From positions 36,890,001 through 36,954,000 of the forward strand of contig NC_088926.1 of NCBI RefSeq assembly GCF_038396675.1: DNA of 64,000 nucleotides, in the 5' to 3' direction. The position numbers and the translations under genes were made by a program. This document shows positions 1-11,884 of this stretch, piece after piece. The notes below the pieces were generated by a model, which was not told the origin of the DNA, ran no database searches, and saw only the letters and a list, made by a program, of their open reading frames with translations. Origin of the DNA: Hydra vulgaris. Lineage: Eukaryota > Cnidaria > Hydrozoa > Anthoathecata > Hydridae. The first letter of the stretch is position 1. Every line of letters begins with the position of its first letter.

Positions 1-722
1 TCCAAGCCCAAATATCAGTCAGATATAGAACCCATTCAAAACAAAAGTCACAAACCAAACATTATTTAGTATAATCCCCCATATAGTAAAAATGATGCAA
101 CAAAGATAAGTAATTTTTTTTTTTAAATAATTGATGCAAGTTTCATGTTGGTCATTTATTACACAAGATTTTTAACAGAAACACTATTAAAATTAGCTAC
201 TCGTGTATGCCAAACGTTATGTAAGTCATGAATTCGCATAATCAAAATATTTTATGCAATCATAAAAAAATAGCAACAAAAACCTGCAACAGTATCAATA
301 AATCTTCCTGCATTTGATCAATCAGTGTCTAAGTAAGAATATTGTATATCAAGCTACTGTTTCATCCAATAAACCAGATTACATAAAAAATTTATATTGG
401 TATTAGTGAGACCCTATTCAAGTTAAGATATGCAAACCATTTAAAAATTTTTAATTTAACTAAGTACAGAAATGATACGGAATTATCTAAAGAAATTCGG
501 AAACTTAAAGAAGAAAACTTTTCTTTTTTTACTAAGTGGAAAATTATCAAGCGCTGCCTAACATATAATCCTTCGTCAAAAAATTTACAACCTTCGTCTT
601 AATGAAAAGTTTTATATTTTAATGCATACAGGGGAAAATCTGTTGAACAAAAGGAGCGAGTTTGTTTCAAATTGTAGACATAAAAATAAATTCCTTCTTA
701 TGTTTTATGATACTAGTGATTA
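1..722 (+). pseudogene. Relic 3' end of a Penelope-like (GIY-YIG) retroelement
   Basis: Broken reading in several frames on the + strand resembles the C-terminal half of cnidarian Penelope-like polyproteins. An early piece reads NIIxYNPPYSKNDATKIS (about 57-105). Next comes HLLHKIFNRNTIKISYSC (about 150-215), then CLSKNIVYQATVSSNKP (about 328-375). A GIY-YIG-type segment follows (ETLFKLRYANHL, about 408-445; YRNDTELSKEIRKLK, about 465-510). The end (GENLLNKRSEFVSNCRHKN, about 630-690) stops at 720-722. At least three frameshifts separate these pieces, so no protein can be made. The RT core would lie left of the window. Family assignment is by motif memory; a LINE carrying a GIY-YIG domain is the alternative. 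Confidence 0.6.
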
Positions 723-915
723 GCTGATTTATATATAATTTTTCATTGACGTTTTCTTGTTTTGTCTCCATAGAGACATCAGATGTCGCTACACTGTATT
801 TTGTAATTTTATTAACGTTTTTTTGTTTGTTTTTAATATAGTACATGGCTAATGATTGCCGTATAGGCATGAAACTTATAGTTCCATGAAAAGTGGTGTT
901 TTCTCTATGTAAATA

Positions 916-918
<3 letters not shown>

Positions 919-987
<69 letters not shown>
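919..987. repeat. (AT)n microsatellite
   Basis: Uninterrupted AT dinucleotide tract. Together with the short spacer to the next tract it fills the gap between the retroelement relic and PLE1; I see no gene here. Confidence 0.95.
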
Positions 988-989
<2 letters not shown>

Positions 990-1085
990 CCTCTATTTAG
1001 AAAGTTGTTTACTTTCTTTATTATTGAGTACTCTTAACCAAAATAGAGTTTTGTATTACCGTTGTTATACAACATTAAACATTAG

Positions 1086-1088
<3 letters not shown>

Positions 1089-1172
<84 letters not shown>
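1089..1172. repeat. (AT)n microsatellite abutting PLE1
   Basis: AT dinucleotide tract whose right end coincides exactly with the outer end of the left inverted arm of PLE1. Confidence 0.95.
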
Positions 1173-1175
<3 letters not shown>

Positions 1176-1571
1176 GCATTAAAACATTATATACGGTATC
1201 ATACTATTTATTTCTTTTTTAAGTAATATTTCGGCTCATATAGTGAGAGCAATTATTAAACTAATAAAACCGTTAAAAAAACCCGTTTAAAAATTATAAT
1301 AAACGTAACCAAATGATGTCATTGCAACGTCAGATATTCAACATTTTTTAATTTTACAAAGAATGGTTTCCAATGGTGAGTCATCACCAAATTGCCATTG
1401 TCACGATTTAAAACGTTTTTAGGTTTTGAACATTGTACACGTTGTATTTCGATGGCCTCACGAGTTTTTCTTGTGTAGTTGTTTGAAATAACAGAAAGCG
1501 TTTTAGGGTTCTCCCAGTTTGTTTTACCACTGCAATGTTTTGAATGTTCTACTATTCCAGATGTATCTCAG
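1171..1571. repeat. PLE1 left inverted arm
   Basis: Reverse complement of 2895-3298 with scattered mismatches and small indels. It includes the antisense of the GIY-YIG C-terminal coding region, so any ORF starting inside it (for example at 1479) has a false N-terminus. Confidence 0.85.
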
Positions 1572-3039
1572 AAGTTCCTAAATCTTATTCAACGTACCCT
1601 TAGTAAATTAAAAAAAGATAAAAAACTAGATAAAAAAACATATGGTAAAATATATCCTTCAGATGCAATTCCACCCCGTTTGTACGGTTGTATTAAAGCA
1701 CATAAAAGTGAAAAAGGTTATCCAATGCGAATAATAGTTTCGCCAATCGGCACACCACCTCATAAACTTTCGCAATATCTTGTTGAGATAATACAACCAA
1801 CTTTAAATAAAAATGAATGCCGTGTTAAAAATTCATTGTCGTTTGTATCAACAGCAAAAGAATGGTTTATTAATGACGAAGTTCAAGTGTCATTTGATTT
1901 TATTAATTTATACCCATCAGTGCCACTTGATAAAGCAACTGTTACAATTATTGATATGCTAAACTTTGATAGAGATGATCTTATACGACGAACTAAATTA
2001 TCTTTAGTAGACATTCATAACCTAATTGATCTCTGTATTAGTAAGTGTTATTTTTTATGGGAAGACAAAATATATATTTTATTCCATAATGGTTGTCTTG
2101 TCAGAAGCATATTTACAACATATTGAATCTAATGCTATTCAACAGGCTTTAAATGTCAATATTGCAACAAAGTCTTATAAACGTTACGTTGATGATAGCC
2201 ATGCTCGATTTACTAATATTGATGAGGCAAATTCTTTTTTAACACTTTTAAATTCACAAGATAAATCAATCCAATATACATGCGAATACGAAAATGCTCA
2301 ACACCAATTAAATTTTTTAGATATTTGTATTTCAACCAATCACTCCTTTCACAAATATGAGTTTTCCATACATCGTAAAGATGCAATTACAAACGTACTT
2401 ATAAAACCAAAATCATGTATTTCACCGAACATCGCAGTTAGTATTTTTAAAGGTTTTTTAGCTCGAGCATACAAAATTTGTTCAGAACATAAAATTCAAG
2501 ATGAAATTAATTTTCTTATTAGGATTTTTACTGAAAATGGACATTCATATAAACAGTATTCAGATATTGCTAAAAATTATAAATACTCCACAAATAAACC
2601 TAGTTCTCAAAAAATTGATACCAAAAATCTTGTTATTTTACCATGGGTCCCAAAATTAAGCCTTGTTCTAAGAAGAGAGTTTCGTAAAGTCGGTGTTAAA
2701 ACAGTCTTCCGTTTTGGTAATCCCTTGATAAATATACTCTGCCAAACCAAGTCTAAACTGCCTCCGAACAGTCATCCAGGAGTGTACCAACTTAATTGCA
2801 CATGTGGTGCATGTTATATTGGTGAAACAAGAAAAAAGATTTCCACACGAATTCAAGAATATAAATGAATTCAAAATAATGTTACAAAAGCCAACTGGGA
2901 TACATCTGGAATAGTAGAACATTCACAACATTGCAATGGTAAAACAAACTGGGAGAACCCTAAAACGCTTTCTGTTATTTCAAACAACTACACAAGAAAA
3001 ATTCCTGAGGCCATCGAAATACAACGTGTACAATGTTAA
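1567..3039 (+). pseudogene. PLE1 reverse transcriptase / GIY-YIG endonuclease, broken
   Basis: Reads as a Penelope-type RT joined to a GIY-YIG endonuclease, the two activities such elements use for target-primed insertion. RT landmarks: YGKIYPSDAIPPRLYG near 1640-1690, RIIVSPIGTPPHKL near 1730-1770, the palm motif FDFINLYPSVPL near 1897-1930, and the catalytic box RYVDDSHARF near 2180-2212. The 3' half carries PGVYQLNCTCGACYIGET (about 2780-2826), the GIY-YIG signature. Defects: the N-terminus is missing; a frameshift or short deletion near 2090-2105 destroys the segment before SEAYLQHIE; a TGA at 2866-2868 interrupts the endonuclease, after which the same frame stays open to TAA at 3037-3039 and ends in the usual basic IPEAIEIQR-like tail. 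Confidence 0.85.
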
Positions 3040-3298
3040 AAACCTAAAGAAAACGTTTTAAATCGTGACAATGGCAATTTGGTGATGACTCACCATTGGA
3101 AACCATTTTTTGTAAAATTAAAAAATGTTGAATATCTGACGTTGCAATGACATCATTTGGTTACGTTTATTATAATTTTTAAACGGGTTTTTTTAACGGT
3201 TTTATTAGTTTGATAATTGCTCTCACTATATGAGCGGAAATATTACTTAAAAAAGAAATAAATAGTATGATACCGTATATGATGTTTTAATGCTTATA
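2895..3298. repeat. PLE1 right inverted arm (3' end of element)
   Basis: Original-orientation copy of the arm: end of the GIY-YIG domain plus 3' UTR. It pairs with 1171-1571. Confidence 0.85.
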
Positions 3299-3331
3299 AT
3301 ATTATTACACATACTATTAAAGATGTCGCTT

Positions 3332-3503
<172 letters not shown>

Positions 3504-3804
3504 GGATATGACTTTTTAATTTTTTTTCAAATAAAATGTTTCCTGTATCATAAATCGATGAACTTTTACCTAAAATCATGAAAAAAGGCCCAAATAGCTT
3601 TCTGCAACAAAAGAAGGTCACCCCCAAAATAAAAATTTGATTTACCATTTTTATACATTCATTTTTGACCGATGTTTTAATCTTAAGCTTAATTCTCAGC
3701 TTAATTCTATTTATTTCATTATTTTGTTATGAATTTATAAATATAACGCCACACGTTACCATGGCAACGAAACGGCCGTGTGCCGGCAAATACTTGGAAT
3801 TGTT

Positions 3805-3912
3805 ATGTGATGACGTCATTGTGTTACCACGGTGATATAGACGACTGTAACAGACTGTAGAAGATTATAGAACTTAGTAGAACATTCTGGAAGCTCTAAA
3901 TAATTATATAAG
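3805..3912 (+). promoter_or_regulatory. Putative promoter of the hAT-like element (CRE palindrome + TATA box)
   Basis: A perfect CRE/ATF palindrome TGACGTCA lies at 3811-3818 and a TATA-like TATATAAG at 3905-3912, in a locally GC-richer stretch about 300-400 bases upstream of the transposase start. The spacing suits a Pol II promoter with an intervening 5' UTR. Inferred from motifs only. Confidence 0.4.
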
Positions 3913-4207
3913 CGAGCTGCTGTCAGAGCTCAGTGTTGATAATGTGAATAGTTCTATGAAGTACTCTGCGTGTAACTGAGCTAATAAGGAACTACTGTAG
4001 CGAACTAAAGACGCTGTAAGTGTACGAAGTATAAGTAGTTGTAGCATTATCGTTAGGATACGGACTGGATTATCGAACTGTTATCAACATTGACTGGATT
4101 ATCGAACTATAATTGGATTACTATACAGTTAAAGTATTTTATTAATTAAACGACTTTATTAAACGGATATTTACGCTCAGCTATCCGTAAAGTCGTAACA
4201 ATATTAT

Positions 4208-6007
4208 ATGATGTCTCACAAGAAAAGTCATACCACAGTAACAAAGAACAAGAAGACTTGGACTAAAAATTTGGTGAGATTTCAAGAGTCACACAGAAGA
4301 AGAGGAAGCGTGGCTGTAGAAGAACATTCACTCGATGAAAAATCCAGAATACCACTTCAATTGCAGATCGTAGGAAGATACCAGTTTCTCGGAGCATATG
4401 TTAAAGGAAGAAAAGAACGAATAGACCAAATTTCTAAGGAAATTACAAAATTGTGGGACAATAAACTGAATTTTCCACGTGTGTCTGATCAAGTGATAAG
4501 AGCAAAGCTTATGAAGGTGCTGAAGGTCTATGATGAATGTGTCAAGCGTGGAAAATATGATGTTCTCAATGCATTATTTGACATCACGAAAGTGAATGGC
4601 CAGTGGTTATCCTCGGAAGATAAACGACTATACCACCTACAAAAAGAAAGTAAAGGACAGGTGGGGTACTCAACAGGACAAGTGGCAAGTAAAGAAACCA
4701 TTCACCCTTCCAAGAGAAGGAAAGTCCAGTCTGGAACAGCAATACCTTCCACATCACAAGTCCTGTCTACCACAGACAGTGGTACTGAATCTGAAAACTG
4801 CAAAAGTAAGAGTGAAGATGATGAAGACGACGACGGTGATAAAGACGATGATGAGGACACTCAGAAAAAAACTAGAAAGCACTACAAAAGTAAATTTGCT
4901 GTTAGTATGGTTACATCAAGTGGAGTTTCCACAAAGAAAGCTGCTAAAATATGCAATGTATTATCACAACAAGGTATTGATATTCCAACTCCAAGTCAAT
5001 CAGCAATTTACAAGTCCATATTCAAAGAGGCAGGTAAATTAAAAAAAGAAATGATACAACAACTTAAAATGGAACAGTGGTCCTTACACTTTGACGGCAA
5101 ACGAATAGATGATAAGGAATATCAGGTAGTTGTACTTCAGAATGAAAGAACTGACGTGAAACTTGATGCACTGCGTTTAAAAGATGGCAAAGCTGAAACT
5201 GTTGCTGAAAAAATTGCCAAACTTATTGATGAATAAAATTTGTGGAATTCAATTAAGATGATCATTACTGATACAACAAACGTCAATACTGGGAAGAGAA
5301 ATGGAGTTGTTGTGAAGTTGCAACGTATGTTTAAATTAAAGGGTGTCACAATACCACAATTTATCGGTTGTCAGCATCACGTACTAGACAGGATTCTCCG
5401 TCTGGTGATGGACGAAGAACTTGGGGGTGATACCAAATCTCCAAACATTGAATACCCATTTGTGTCTGAACTGTTGAATAAGTATGATGAACTGAAGGAT
5501 AAGTTTGTGAATGGAACTGTAGAAATTCTTGATAAATCAGGGTGGAGAGACGATATGAGGTTTTTGTACCATTTAACAAGAGTGTTTAGGTTCTATGAAG
5601 AACAAAGAAACTTCCCTCTGATTCACTTTCAGAACATTCCTAATATGAGCAATGCCAGATGGAACTCAAGAGCCATTCTCGCCATTCTGGCGTTCATTCT
5701 TATGCCTGAAGCGAGAAAGAATTTGGAGAAGGTTTGCAGGTTCATTTCATATGAGTGGGCAGAACATTGGTTTAGTAGTCAAAAGTACAATGACAATGAC
5801 TTCAAGAATTTATCTGATGTATTGAAGCCTTACAAAAAGGCATTGCAGTCATTCAAAAATCACTGGAAGAAAGAGCCATCCGTCATCGACATACCACGAA
5901 GTAATCAGATAGCTGAACGTGCAATCAAGGTGATGCAAGACCTGTATGCTTCCTGCAGAAAGAAAGACAAACTGCAACTTCGATTCATTCTAAGTAATAA
6001 GCGCTAG
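4208..6007 (+). pseudogene. hAT-like transposase, open except for one in-frame stop
   Basis: One continuous frame of 599 codons is interrupted only by TAA at 5234-5236; the same frame resumes directly. The N-terminal third is basic and hydrophilic, followed by an acidic Asp/Glu run (about 4812-4860). The core fits the hAT-like family common in cnidarians and arthropods: SSGVSTKKAAKICNVLS (about 4916-4966), a first Asp in SLHFDGKRIDD (about 5083-5115), a second in ITDTTNVNTGKRNG (about 5264-5305), a QHHVLDRI block (about 5372-5395), NARWNSRAILAI (about 5652-5688), and a C-terminal IAERAIKVMQDLY (about 5908-5946) supplying the likely acidic third position. Placement in hAT rather than another DDE group is by resemblance. 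The stop lies between the first two catalytic positions, so this copy is presumably inactive unless the stop is read through. Confidence 0.7.
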
Positions 6008-6349
6008 ACTCTTTATGAGACGTGAGCATCATGTGACCCATGTACTAAACACAGTAGGCCTATAGACACAGACAGTTATGTATATTGTTGTACTAGACGC
6101 TTTGATACTGTTAATTTTGTAATACTTGTATAATTATATATCACATCATGTTTTTTGTTATATCACAGTACATGTTGCATAAATAAATAAAATAACAACA
6201 GGAGTATGACTCTTACAACATCTTCAGCCTTTAATATTCATTTACTGTACAAAAGTGTACCTATTGAAAATTCGATTTTTTGGTTTTGGGGTGACCTTTT
6301 TTCAAAATATGTCAAAATGAAACATCTATTCGTTCTTTTTACATAAAAG

Positions 6350-6490
<141 letters not shown>

Positions 6491-6607
6491 ATTTAAAACA
6501 TCAGATAATACGAGTTCTCTCAATACTAAATAATTTATTTGAAATTTTCGCCGGATTATAGCATATAATATAATATAATTACAAAAATTGCACATCAGCA
6601 TATAATA

Positions 6608-8330
6608 CAGTATTGTGAAAAAGTTAAGATCCACTAAATAAATAAAAAATTTTTTTTCAAATAAATTTAATTAATTTTCATTCTATAGGTAATAAAATAG
6701 TCTTTTTTTTTCAAACATATTAAATATAGCATGAGAAAAAAGAAAAATTTTTTTTTTTGAAAGTTAGTTAATAGAACCTATAAAAAATAAGGATTAAATA
6801 TTATGTGATAATTTTTTTTTATATTTTTTTTGTGAAAAAGTTAAGAACCACAAAGAATTTTTTGTGCTAAATGCGGCGGAAAGTCTTTTTAAATTTATTT
6901 TTCCCTTTTTTCAAAAATATTCTTTTAATGACCTGAGTTATTACCAAAGAACCAATAAAAACATTTGAAAAAAATTAATTTTTTTAAATACTTTTAAAAA
7001 AAGTATTTAATTTCAAACAAAAAAAAATTCTTTCCTTTTGAAAAAATGAGTAGAAGAGCTATTACCTATAAAGATCGTGTAAAAGTGGTGCATTTTCACC
7101 AGGAAGGTAAATCCGCTCGCGAAATCGGAAGAATAGTAAAGCGATCACATAGTTCGGTGCTAACAATCATCAAAAGATTCAAAGAGACGAAATCTTACGT
7201 TAATCGCCATCGTTCTGGAAGACTGCCTTTGACGACACCCAATGATGATCGCCTTTTAATCAGGTTGGCAAAGAAAAATCGAACCATGCCGTCGCATGAA
7301 TTAAGAAGAGAATGGAAGCTTTCAAATGGACGTCAAGCCTCGGCATCACTTGTGCGTAGGAAACTATTAGCTAACAATATGTTATGGAAAAAAGCTGTTC
7401 TAAAACCGCGACTTACCAAACGACATATAAAAAAGCGAAAAGAATTTTGCCAAAGCGTCAAAGAATGGTCTAAACAAAAATGGAGGACAAAAATGTTCAG
7501 TGATGAGATGAATATCGAGGTTGATAACCGAAAAAACCGAATTATGATTCGCAGGCAGCCTTCAGAAAAATATAATCACGATTGTATCGTTCAAAGAACA
7601 AAACAAGGTAGCGGGTCGGTTGGAATATGGTGCTGCATGACATATTATGGTCTCGGTATGTTTAAATTATTTGATGGTCGACTCAACTCTACTTATTATG
7701 TCGATATTTTAAATAACAACTTGTTACCGTCAATTGATGCACTAGAGCAAAGCGTTCCGTTCATTTTTCAGCAAGACAATGCACCATGTCACAGGGCTAA
7801 AATTGTCTCTGAATGGTTCGAAAGTAAAAATATTGAGCGTCTAACTTGGCCACCAAATAGCCCAGATCTAAATTGCATTGAAAATCTTTGGAGTTGGCTT
7901 GATAAAGAGATTGCCAAGAAAGCACCAAGGAGTTGCGCAATATTTTACCAGCAATACTTGGAAATGTTCCAAAACATATTTTAGAGAATTTAATAGACTC
8001 AATGCCAAATCATATAAATGAGTGCTTAAAAATTCATGGTAGAATTACGCGGTATTAGGTGGTAAAAATTATCGTTTTTTATTCTGTGGTTCTTAACTTT
8101 TTCACAATTTTTTTAAAATAAAAATTACCTATAAAACTTTAAATACATTTTTTATATTTGTTTAAAAGTTTTTATCACTATTATTATTTTTTATTTTGTT
8201 TGTCTATTTTCTAAAATTTATTATTATTATTCTTTTTACCAGAAAAATATATTCGGTTAAAAAAAAATTTAAAAATAAAAATAAATTATGATTTGTTTTT
8301 TTTGTGGTTCTTAACTTTTTCACAATACTG
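6608..8330 (+). mobile_element. Tc1/mariner transposon inserted in the PLE2 arm
   Basis: 1723-bp element. The outer TIR starts CAGTATTGTGAAAAAGTT on both ends, 27 bases with one mismatch, and is flanked by a TA duplication (6606-6607 and 8331-8332). A second inner pair lies at 6831-6854 and 8085-8106, giving the double (IR/DR) end layout of many Tc1-like elements. Removing the insert rejoins the PLE2 arm, matching the uninterrupted copy near 9880-9900. Confidence 0.92.
7046..8058 (+). pseudogene. Tc1/mariner DD34E-type transposase, C-terminal frameshift
   Basis: Cuts and rejoins the element at TA sites (family knowledge). From ATG 7046: a helix-turn-helix DNA-binding region (YKDRVKVVHFHQEGKSAREI; then VKRSHSSVLTIIKRF, about residues 8-48) and a GRP-like linker RSGRLP (about 58-63). 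The catalytic triad is present: Asp in MFSDEMNIEVD (about 7494-7526), Asp in FQQDNAPCHRAK (about 7768-7803), and Glu in NSPDLNCIENLW (about 7855-7890), spaced as DD34E. The frame ends at 7982-7984, but a one-base shift near 7920-7930 restores the expected tail (ELRNILPAI ... HGRITRY) to a TAG at 8056-8058. A single base loss, probably recent, is the only visible defect. Confidence 0.9.
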
Positions 8331-8617
8331 TATAATATAATTACAAATATTGTGACCGTTAAATAACAACAAAAAATTTTTAAACTTTGACGTCACCTTT
8401 ATAATGGCTTCTTTTACGTAAGTATGAAAAAAATAAAGTCCAAAAATTCGTCTTGACATATTGTCCATTGTCCGAATTCATACCACCGTACATTGGAGAA
8501 CATTGATATTTTTGTATCTCCAAGGCTTCACGGACTTTTCTTTCAAATTTTTTATCCTCAACTTTAAGTGTTTCTGGCCTATCCCATTCAATATCCTCAT
8601 CGCAATTTACTTTATGC
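8331..8617. repeat. PLE2 left inverted arm (inner part)
   Basis: Pairs with 9672-9960 or so on the opposite strand, including the shared stretch from the TGACGTCACC region through GGCTTCTTTTACGTAAG. Confidence 0.8.
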
Positions 8618-9742
8618 AAAGCTAATGCAGACTGGTTTAACTTGCCTTCAGTCAAAAATTTTTGGTGTTGTTGAACCCTTGTTTTTATTTGAAGTTTCGA
8701 TTCACCGACACTTTGGAGCATTTGCACTTAATTAAATAGGTTCCAGGTTGGCTGTTGCGTGGTAATTTTGATTTATTTCTAGACGTTAATAGCGTTTTTA
8801 GGTTAGCATTTGACTTAAAAACAGTTCTGTAACCAGCTTTTCTGAATATTCTTTTAAGTCTGGGAGATATTATTTTATTTATTAATTGTAGGAAGGTTAT
8901 TAGAGTTTGATAGAGTTTCATTTTTATTTGCTAAACATTTTTTTCGAACGTGATAAGAAATATTTTCAAGCATTTTTTCATCGTACCCATTTTCAGGATC
9001 ACTCGGATATATACTTTCATATTCATCTTTAGAAAAACGTTGCTTTTTGTTAAGCTTCGAAAGGAAAGACTTTATTTTAGTTGCATAACTTAGAGTGGGA
9101 TCAATACTAATAAATTTTGTTGGGCTAATCTATTCTCTAATTTTTTCAATTGCTTCATCATGTTCTATTCTCACGATTCCTATTCCTTTATCAAATGGAT
9201 AAATATCAATTTTCTTGTATTGATGAATTTCTTTAAATGCTTTTCTTTGATCTCTCGTTAGATTATGATTAATTTTTTTGCCCATTTTAAGTTCTCTCAG
9301 TACATTTTTGCTTAAGGCTTGCGCTTTTTCAACTTCTTTATTATATACGAGTTTTAAGGCAGACGATTTAGTTGTTGTAATAATGTCCATGTAAGGTATA
9401 GATTTCAAGGAAGGTACAAAGTGTGGACCAAGATTCAGAAGATCGATTTGATTTTCAGGTATCTTGGTATCACATAGATTTAAAATCGCGTTTTTAGTGT
9501 ATTTCGTTGATTTTTGATTACTTTTGTTGTAATTTAATTCCCATTCAAGTATTTTAAACTTTTTTAATTAGCCGTTCTTTAGATTTTATGAACATATTTT
9601 CACGAGCTTTTTCAGTGATAAATATCACTTGATTATAGTCTTTGTCTTCAATTTTATTTTTAAGATATCTCGCATAAAGTAAATTGCGATGAGGATATTG
9701 AATGGGATAGGGTTCAATGTACGGTGGTATGAATTTGGACAA
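8430..9742 (-). pseudogene. PLE2 polyprotein remnant: N-terminal and GIY-YIG parts, RT core deleted
   Basis: Read on the minus strand from 9742. An N-terminal region contains the IDIYPFDKGIGIVRIEHDE motif (about 9150-9215) that precedes RT in Penelope-like proteins. It then runs into FISIDPTLSYATKIKSFL (about 9060-9115) and SIYPSDPENGYDEKMLENI (about 8968-9025). The text then jumps straight to the post-RT region RLKRIFRKAGYRTVFKS (about 8815-8865) and to PGTYLIKCKC ... LQSVGESK (about 8690-8745), the GIY-YIG domain with a frameshift, ending in FERKVREALEIQKYQ (about 8505-8550). The RT palm, including any YxDD box, is absent. The first ~25 codons of the 9742 ORF are antisense arm sequence. Confidence 0.75.
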
Positions 9743-9975
9743 TGGACAATATGTTAAAACGAATTTTTGGACTTCATTTTTTTCATACTTACGTAAAAGA
9801 AGCCATTATAAAGGTGACGTCAAAGTTTAAAAAATTTTTGTTGTTATTTAACGGTCACAACTTTTGTAATTATATTATATTATATGCTGATGATGCCGGT
9901 GCCTATAATCCGGCGTAAATTTCAAATAAATTATTTAGTATTGAGAGAATTCGTATTATCTGATGTTTTAAATTA
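9672..9975. repeat. PLE2 right inverted arm
   Basis: Reverse complement of the PLE2 3' end. The outer end, ...GATGTTTTAAATTAGT at 9975, mirrors ACTAATTTAAAACATC at 6486. Confidence 0.85.
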
Positions 9976-10017
9976 GTAGCTTCAAGAGGAATGCTACTAC
10001 CATTTGTGTCCAACATT

Positions 10018-11373
10018 GTCAGAAGGATTTCAAAATCCAGAACCAAAGGACTTGATAAATATTAGAAAAAAAGGCACGCTGAATTCTTTAGAACAAGTTT
10101 TGAGCACTCGAGGATGAATTCCATCATAACCAGCAGCTTTTGAAATGTCAAGTGCAGATAAATGTTTTTCGATATTACAACAATTAAACAAACAGCTTGA
10201 AACTGGAGCATAAACAACTTCGACAAAAAATATCTTTAAAAAATTGATAATTTAGACATTCTGCAATAGACTTTTTATCGAATAATTGTGTTTCATTGTG
10301 GTCAAAGTGAGATCAAATGTCACATTTACAAGACTTTTGGCTGATTATATAAGAGTAGAGTTTTTTTGGGCAAGACTTGCAAGCAAAAATGATTCTTAAA
10401 CTTTAATACCGCGTCAGCCACAATTTTTTTGACTAGACGATTTTGTTTGTTGTACAAGACTCGAATACTGTCTTTAAATTTATTAGAAGCACAGCGTATA
10501 AACAGTTTAAATTTTTTTTAGTCTCAGATTTAATAGAGGAATGAAACCATTTTGGATCACACTTCTTCAAATTAAACGACACATTGAATTTAGGAAAATG
10601 CTGTTCAATAAAAAAAAAAATGCGACTTTGAATAATTCAGAGCTTTCGTCTGCTGATTTATTCGAGAATAAGTTTGACCGGTCCATTACCTTTAGGGTAT
10701 TATTGATTAGTGTAGTCTGGAAGATTTAGTCGATGATTTAAGTCTGTAATCCCATAAGAGTGAATTGTAAAAATAATTTTTCTGAATAAATCCAAGTGAA
10801 GAACCAGTTGTAACATTATAAATACGATCAGGGTCTTTTGATAGCACTAGGTCAAGCGCATTATTGATAAAAGTTGGTACGGTAATAAACTGTGGAAACA
10901 ATCTTCGGCAATATCTAAAAAAAGTTGACTAGACTGTTTACCACTTTTACATTGGCTATTCAAATCACATCGTGATTTGAATGGCCAATGATTCTATGAT
11001 CACTATGATTAAAATTACCAACAATTAGAACATTTGTAAATTAGACTCATTTTGAGTAAACGGATGGTGGTAAATACATCCAATTAACAGGATATCATTT
11101 CCAATTAAAATTTGACACCATATTTGTTCACCCATTTGTTTATCACTGAACTTTCATTTAAATGAAAGTATATCTTTTCTAACATTATATGGCCACACCA
11201 AATCCACAAATTATCTTATTTCGATGGTACACAGTGTAGTTGTCTGGATTTGTTAAAGATGTAGAAGTAAACCATGTTTCTGTGATTGCAATGATGTATG
11301 GGTAATTTATTGATGCAAATCTAGCTCGGAATTCATCCCACTTATTTTCTAAAGAAGTTTGATTAAAAGACAT
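10018..11373 (-). pseudogene. LINE 1 ORF2 remnant: apurinic-type endonuclease and RT start
   Basis: From 11373: N-terminal endonuclease text QTSLENKWDEFRARF then IIAITETWFTSTSL (about 11230-11360), where the Glu of TETW is a family catalytic residue. A later block reads TVPTFINNALDLVLSKDPD (about 10828-10885), the C-terminal part of the endonuclease. Near 10090-10160 comes LSALDISKAAGYDGIHPRVL, the opening of the RT domain. Frameshifts and stops lie between blocks. The rest of RT is missing. Confidence 0.75.
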
Positions 11374-11880
11374 TTGAGTTTAGACAAAGAATAGGTAGAC
11401 GATAGAGTAAGAGGACTTTTTTGTTTTTATTTGGTGTTTCATTCTTTATGTTCAATCCATCGAATTGAGCCAGATCGCTCAGACCACAAACCTTTTTTTT
11501 ATCTCTAATGCCCCAATTAAATTGCCTCCCTTGCAGATCTTCAGATGATTTTGGAAGATCATTATTTCTAATTCTACATTCAGCATAAAGTTTAGATAGA
11601 GCTATCCTTTCATTCTCGGTTCGGTCTGGTCTGACATAAACTTTTGTGAAACAAGAGCTATTTTTTAACTCTCCTGTGTTATCCAAAGCTAATTGACGTT
11701 TTCCATAATTCTTAAATTCAATTAACACCAATGAGGGACGCAAAGATACATCATTTAATTGATTGGTGATCCCATTAGAAGCAGAAGGAGTAGGAAGTGA
11801 TGTATATTTCTTTTTTGCCTTTTTCTAACTTTTACATCATCACAAGATACTTTTAATATGGTCAGAATTTCATCAATCAC
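11363..11880 (-). pseudogene. LINE 1 ORF1, C-terminal part
   Basis: Reads VIDEILTILKVSCDDVKVR near 11880, then, after a frame change, RPSLVLIEFKNYGKRQLALD and FTKVYVRPDRTENERIALS (about 11600-11740). These are typical of CR1-like ORF1 nucleic-acid-binding proteins: the KVYVxPDRTxxER block is characteristic. It ends at 11363 and slightly overlaps the ORF2 start on the same strand. Confidence 0.75.
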
Positions 11881-11884
11881 TTTT

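Larger units (their letters stand above)
1171..3298 (+). mobile_element. Penelope-like element 1 (PLE1) with inverted arms
   Basis: A truncated RT plus GIY-YIG gene sits between two ~400-bp inverted arms. The left arm is a reverse-complement copy of the element's own 3' end, GIY-YIG C-terminus included. Both outer ends are immediately next to, or within 40 bases of, (AT)n tracts. Penelope-like elements are known to carry partial inverted or tandem copies of themselves; the exact arm boundaries here come from reading the two strands by eye. Confidence 0.8.

Noticed and set aside
1479..1566. N-terminus of the ORF starting at 1479
   Set aside because: It is antisense GIY-YIG sequence from the PLE1 inverted arm, not a genuine RT N-terminus.
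4596..5042. 148-codon ORF overlapping the hAT-like transposase in another frame
   Set aside because: Frame shadow of the conserved transposase; basic composition follows from the real frame.
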